Positions 61,883 through 64,000 of a stretch of 64,000 nucleotides of DNA are shown here, in pieces. The position numbers and the translations under genes are program-made. The notes beneath the pieces were generated by a model, which saw only the letters and a list, made by a program, of their open reading frames with translations, had not been told where the DNA came from and made no database searches. The first letter of the stretch is position 1. Each line of letters opens with the position of its first letter. Location of the stretch: positions 2,046,001 through 2,110,000 of the forward strand of contig NZ_CP062941.1 in assembly GCF_015101885.1 (NCBI RefSeq), read 5' to 3'. Origin of the DNA: Massilia litorea (lineage in GTDB: Bacteria; Pseudomonadota; Gammaproteobacteria; Burkholderiales; Burkholderiaceae_D).

Positions 61883-62923
61883 CTAAGCGGCTTCCAGCTC
61901 GTCCAAAGGCCAGCGCGGACGCACATTGAAGGCGTAATCGCGGGTCGCCAGCGCGGGATTTCTCTCCAGGCGCAGGGCCCCGGCAAAGGCGATCATCGCG
62001 CCGTTATCGGTGCAGAACTCGAGCTCCGGATAGAACACGCGGAACTTGCGTTTGTCGGCCGCGGCGTTCAACGAAGCGCGCAGCTGGGCATTGGCGCCGA
62101 CGCCGCCGGCGATCACGAGGCGCTTCAAACCCGTGTGGCGCAGCGCGTTCACGCATTTTGCGGTGAGCACGTCGACGATCGCATCGACAAAACCGCGCGC
62201 GATGTTCGCCTTGTCCTGCTCGCAGATATTCGCGATCACCTTCTCGTCGTGGTTCTTCACCACGGTCAGCACGGCCGTTTTGAGGCCCGAGAAGCTGAAA
62301 TTGAAATCCTTCGAATGCAGCATCGGGCGCGGCAGCGTGTAGGCAGCCGGATCGCCGAATTCGGCCAGGCGCGAAATCGCGGGGCCGCCCGGATAGCCGA
62401 GGCCGAGCAGCTTGGCCGATTTGTCGAAGGCTTCGCCGGCGGCGTCGTCCAGGGTTTCGCCGAGCAGGGTGTAGCGGCCCACGCCGTCGACCCGCATCAG
62501 CTGCGTGTGGCCGCCCGAGACCAGCAAAGCGATGAAGGGGAAGTCGGGGCGCTCGGTGGCCAGCAGCGGCGAGAGCAGGTGGCCCTCGAGGTGGTGCACG
62601 CCGAGCACCGGCTTGTCCAGCGCCAGCGCCAGGCTGCAGGCGACCGAGGAACCCACCAGCAGCGCGCCGGCCAGGCCTGGGCCCTGGGTGTAGGCGATGG
62701 CGTCGATGTCGCCTTTCGCGATGCCGGCGCCTTTCAAGGTCTGTTCGAGCAGGGGCAGGGCGCGCCGGATGTGGTCGCGCGAGGCCAGTTCCGGCACCAC
62801 GCCGCCGTACTCCTCGTGCATGGCGACCTGCGAATGCAGGGCATGGGACAGCAGCCCGCGCTCGGTATCGTACAGAGCCAGGCCGGTTTCATCGCAGGAG
62901 GATTCGACGCCGAGAACAATCAT
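61883..62923 (-). CDS. tsaD: tRNA N6-adenosine threonylcarbamoyltransferase
   Basis: TsaD, with TsaB and TsaE, transfers threonylcarbamoyl to A37 of ANN-decoding tRNAs. The 346-residue protein has the ASKHA fold with [19 protein letters not shown], the metal-binding [22 protein letters not shown] and a C-terminal [14 protein letters not shown]. No ribosome site is obvious but the ATG at 62923 gives the exact family start. TsaE is 22 kb away in this window. Confidence 0.96.
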   Translation of the reverse strand: MIVLGVESSCDETGLALYDTERGLLSHALHSQVAMHEEYGGVVPELASRDHIRRALPLLEQTLKGAGIAKGDIDAIAYTQGPGLAGALLVGSSVACSLALALDKPVLGVHHLEGHLLSPLLATERPDFPFIALLVSGGHTQLMRVDGVGRYTLLGETLDDAAGEAFDKSAKLLGLGYPGGPAISRLAEFGDPAAYTLPRPMLHSKDFNFSFSGLKTAVLTVVKNHDEKVIANICEQDKANIARGFVDAIVDVLTAKCVNALRHTGLKRLVIAGGVGANAQLRASLNAAADKRKFRVFYPELEFCTDNGAMIAFAGALRLERNPALATRDYAFNVRPRWPLDELEAA

Positions 62924-62969
62924 GGGAAAAGCCGGAAGGGAAGAGCGGAAGACGGCATTGTAAAGCAGA

Positions 62970-62990
62970 CGGCCGGGCAGTGCCCGGCCG
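62970..62990. terminator. Hairpin terminator after aroG
   Basis: Perfect arms CGGCCGGGC and GCCCGGCCG (9 bases) close an AGT loop. On the minus strand it is followed by TCTGCTTTAC, weakly T-rich. It lies 20 bases past the aroG stop codon and before tsaD. Confidence 0.65.
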
Positions 62991-63009
62991 CAGGATCACA
63001 GCACACGCA

Positions 63010-64000
63010 TCAAGGACGCGCCAGCAGCTCCTTGTGTGCATTTTTCAGCATCGTCACCGTATCGTCCCAACCGATGCAGCCGTCGGTCACCGAGCAGCCA
63101 TATTTCAGCTGGGTCAGGTCCGAAGGAATCGGCTGGTTGCCGGCCACGATATTCGATTCGATCATCACGCCCACCAGCGACTGGTTGCCGTGCTTGATCT
63201 GCTGGATCACGTCCGACATCACCAAGGGCTGCAGCTCCGGCTTTTTATAACTGTTCGCGTGCGAGCAGTCGACCACCAGGTTGGCCGGCAGGCCCGCTTT
63301 TTTCAGGGCCTGTTCGGCGATCGTGACCGAGACCGAATCATAGTTCGGACGGTCGCCGCCGCCGCGCAGCACGACGTGGCCGTAGGCGTTGCCGCGGGTA
63401 CGCACGATCGAGACCGCGCCCTTGTCGTTGATACCGAGGAAGGCGTGCGGATTGGCCGAGGACAGCACCGCATTGATCGCGATGCTCACATCGCCGTCGG
63501 TGCCGTTTTTAAAGCCGACCGGCGTCGACAGGCCCGAGGACATCTCGCGGTGGGTCTGCGATTCGGTGGTGCGCGCGCCAATGGCGGTCCAGGCGATCAG
63601 GTCGCCCAGGTATTGCGGCGAAATCGGATCGAGCGCTTCGGTGGCGGTGGGCAGGCCCAGTTCGCACACGTCGATCAGGAATTGCCGCGCGCGCTCCATG
63701 CCGACGTCGACCTGGAAAGAGTCGTCCATGAACGGATCGTTGATATAGCCCTTCCAGCCGGTGGTGGTACGCGGCTTCTCGAAGTACACGCGCATCACCA
63801 GCAGCATCGTCTCCTTGACTTCTTCCTGCAGCGCTTTCAGGCGGCGCGCATAGTCGAGGCCCGCTTCCGGATCGTGGATCGAGCAGGGGCCGACGACGAC
63901 GAACAGGCGCTCGTCCTTGCGGTCGAGGATGTCGCGCAGCGCGGCGCGGCCGTTCATGACGGTGGCGAAGGCGCTTTCCGAGAGGGGCAGCTTGGCGTGC
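63010..64000 (-). CDS. aroG: 3-deoxy-7-phosphoheptulonate (DAHP) synthase, 5' end cut off
   Basis: This type I-alpha DAHP synthase catalyses the first step of the shikimate pathway. The visible part is about 330 residues and runs off the right edge; the frame continues past an internal Met at 63957 with KLPLSESAFATVMNGR, as in AroF/G/H. Motifs are VVGPCSIHDPEAGLDYA, FEKPRTTTGWKG, GARTTESQTHREM, and DCSHANS, with the metal ligands Cys, His, Glu and Asp in place. Which aromatic amino acid inhibits it cannot be read from this fragment. Confidence 0.95.
   Translation of the reverse strand, partial: HAKLPLSESAFATVMNGRAALRDILDRKDERLFVVVGPCSIHDPEAGLDYARRLKALQEEVKETMLLVMRVYFEKPRTTTGWKGYINDPFMDDSFQVDVGMERARQFLIDVCELGLPTATEALDPISPQYLGDLIAWTAIGARTTESQTHREMSSGLSTPVGFKNGTDGDVSIAINAVLSSANPHAFLGINDKGAVSIVRTRGNAYGHVVLRGGGDRPNYDSVSVTIAEQALKKAGLPANLVVDCSHANSYKKPELQPLVMSDVIQQIKHGNQSLVGVMIESNIVAGNQPIPSDLTQLKYGCSVTDGCIGWDDTVTMLKNAHKELLARP

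Overview
The window is chromosomal DNA from a high-GC betaproteobacterium. Its gene content and order point to Burkholderiales, most likely Oxalobacteraceae of the Massilia/Telluria type. This is inferred from the beta-type short H-NS, the glyQ-glyS-gmhB-plsC and miaB-phoH-ybeY orders, an IorAB dehydrogenase, a PEP-CTERM-like remnant and the GC-rich codon use. No 16S gene or species marker is present, so the genus is an inference. Almost every gene is housekeeping or core metabolism. There is no prophage, insertion sequence, CRISPR array or rRNA operon.

Layout. 0-5 kb (+): an H-NS protein, then algC-waaC-waaA (sugar phosphate and LPS inner core) and a YcxB-like protein. 5-13 kb (-): a long operon corC-lnt-glyQ-glyS-gmhB-plsC-ygjP. 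13-16 kb (+): a two-subunit molybdenum hydroxylase, iorAB. 16-19 kb (-): miaB-phoH-ybeY, closed by a bidirectional terminator. 19-24 kb (+): a small Cro-like regulator with a glutamine run, a glutathione transferase, a DUF1697 protein and a divergent FtsH-like AAA protease. 24-31 kb: a YbaL-type K+/H+ antiporter (-), then a thiolase, acyl-CoA dehydrogenase and CaiB/AMACR acyl-CoA module, DUF445 and DUF2007 (+). 31-35 kb (-): two identical tRNA-Met genes, miaA, mutL and a periplasmic cyclophilin. 35-42 kb: dedA and an alpha-carbonic anhydrase (+), a sugar-phosphate mutarotase, amiC and tsaE (-), queG (+) and a DUF3052 protein (-). 42-46 kb: a DctS/DctR two-component pair facing a TRAP binding protein, then a probable structured small RNA. 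46-58 kb: two membrane or PAS-linked GGDEF-EAL proteins around ogt, xerD, a small basic protein and an RND efflux pair. 58-64 kb: two EEP-fold hydrolases, ybaK, plsY, a DsbA-like protein, tsaD and a truncated aroG.

Two themes run through the window. The first is envelope biogenesis: WaaC, WaaA, GmhB, PlsC, PlsY, Lnt, AmiC, DedA and a periplasmic PPIase. The second is tRNA function: two tRNA-Met genes, MiaA and MiaB for ms2i6A37, TsaD and TsaE for t6A37, QueG for queuosine, GlyQS and the YbaK editing enzyme.

The most unusual material lies outside the obvious genes. A family of GTAG-headed palindromes sits at six intergenic sites and resembles REP elements mobilised by RAYT transposases, though no RAYT gene is in the window. 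A GGA-rich, strongly folded, terminator-ended RNA candidate lies after dctP. Also notable are a stand-alone FtsH-like protease, a GGDEF-EAL protein with a DN-for-DD substitution and a lost C-terminus, and a carbonic anhydrase on a roughly 140-residue charged tether.
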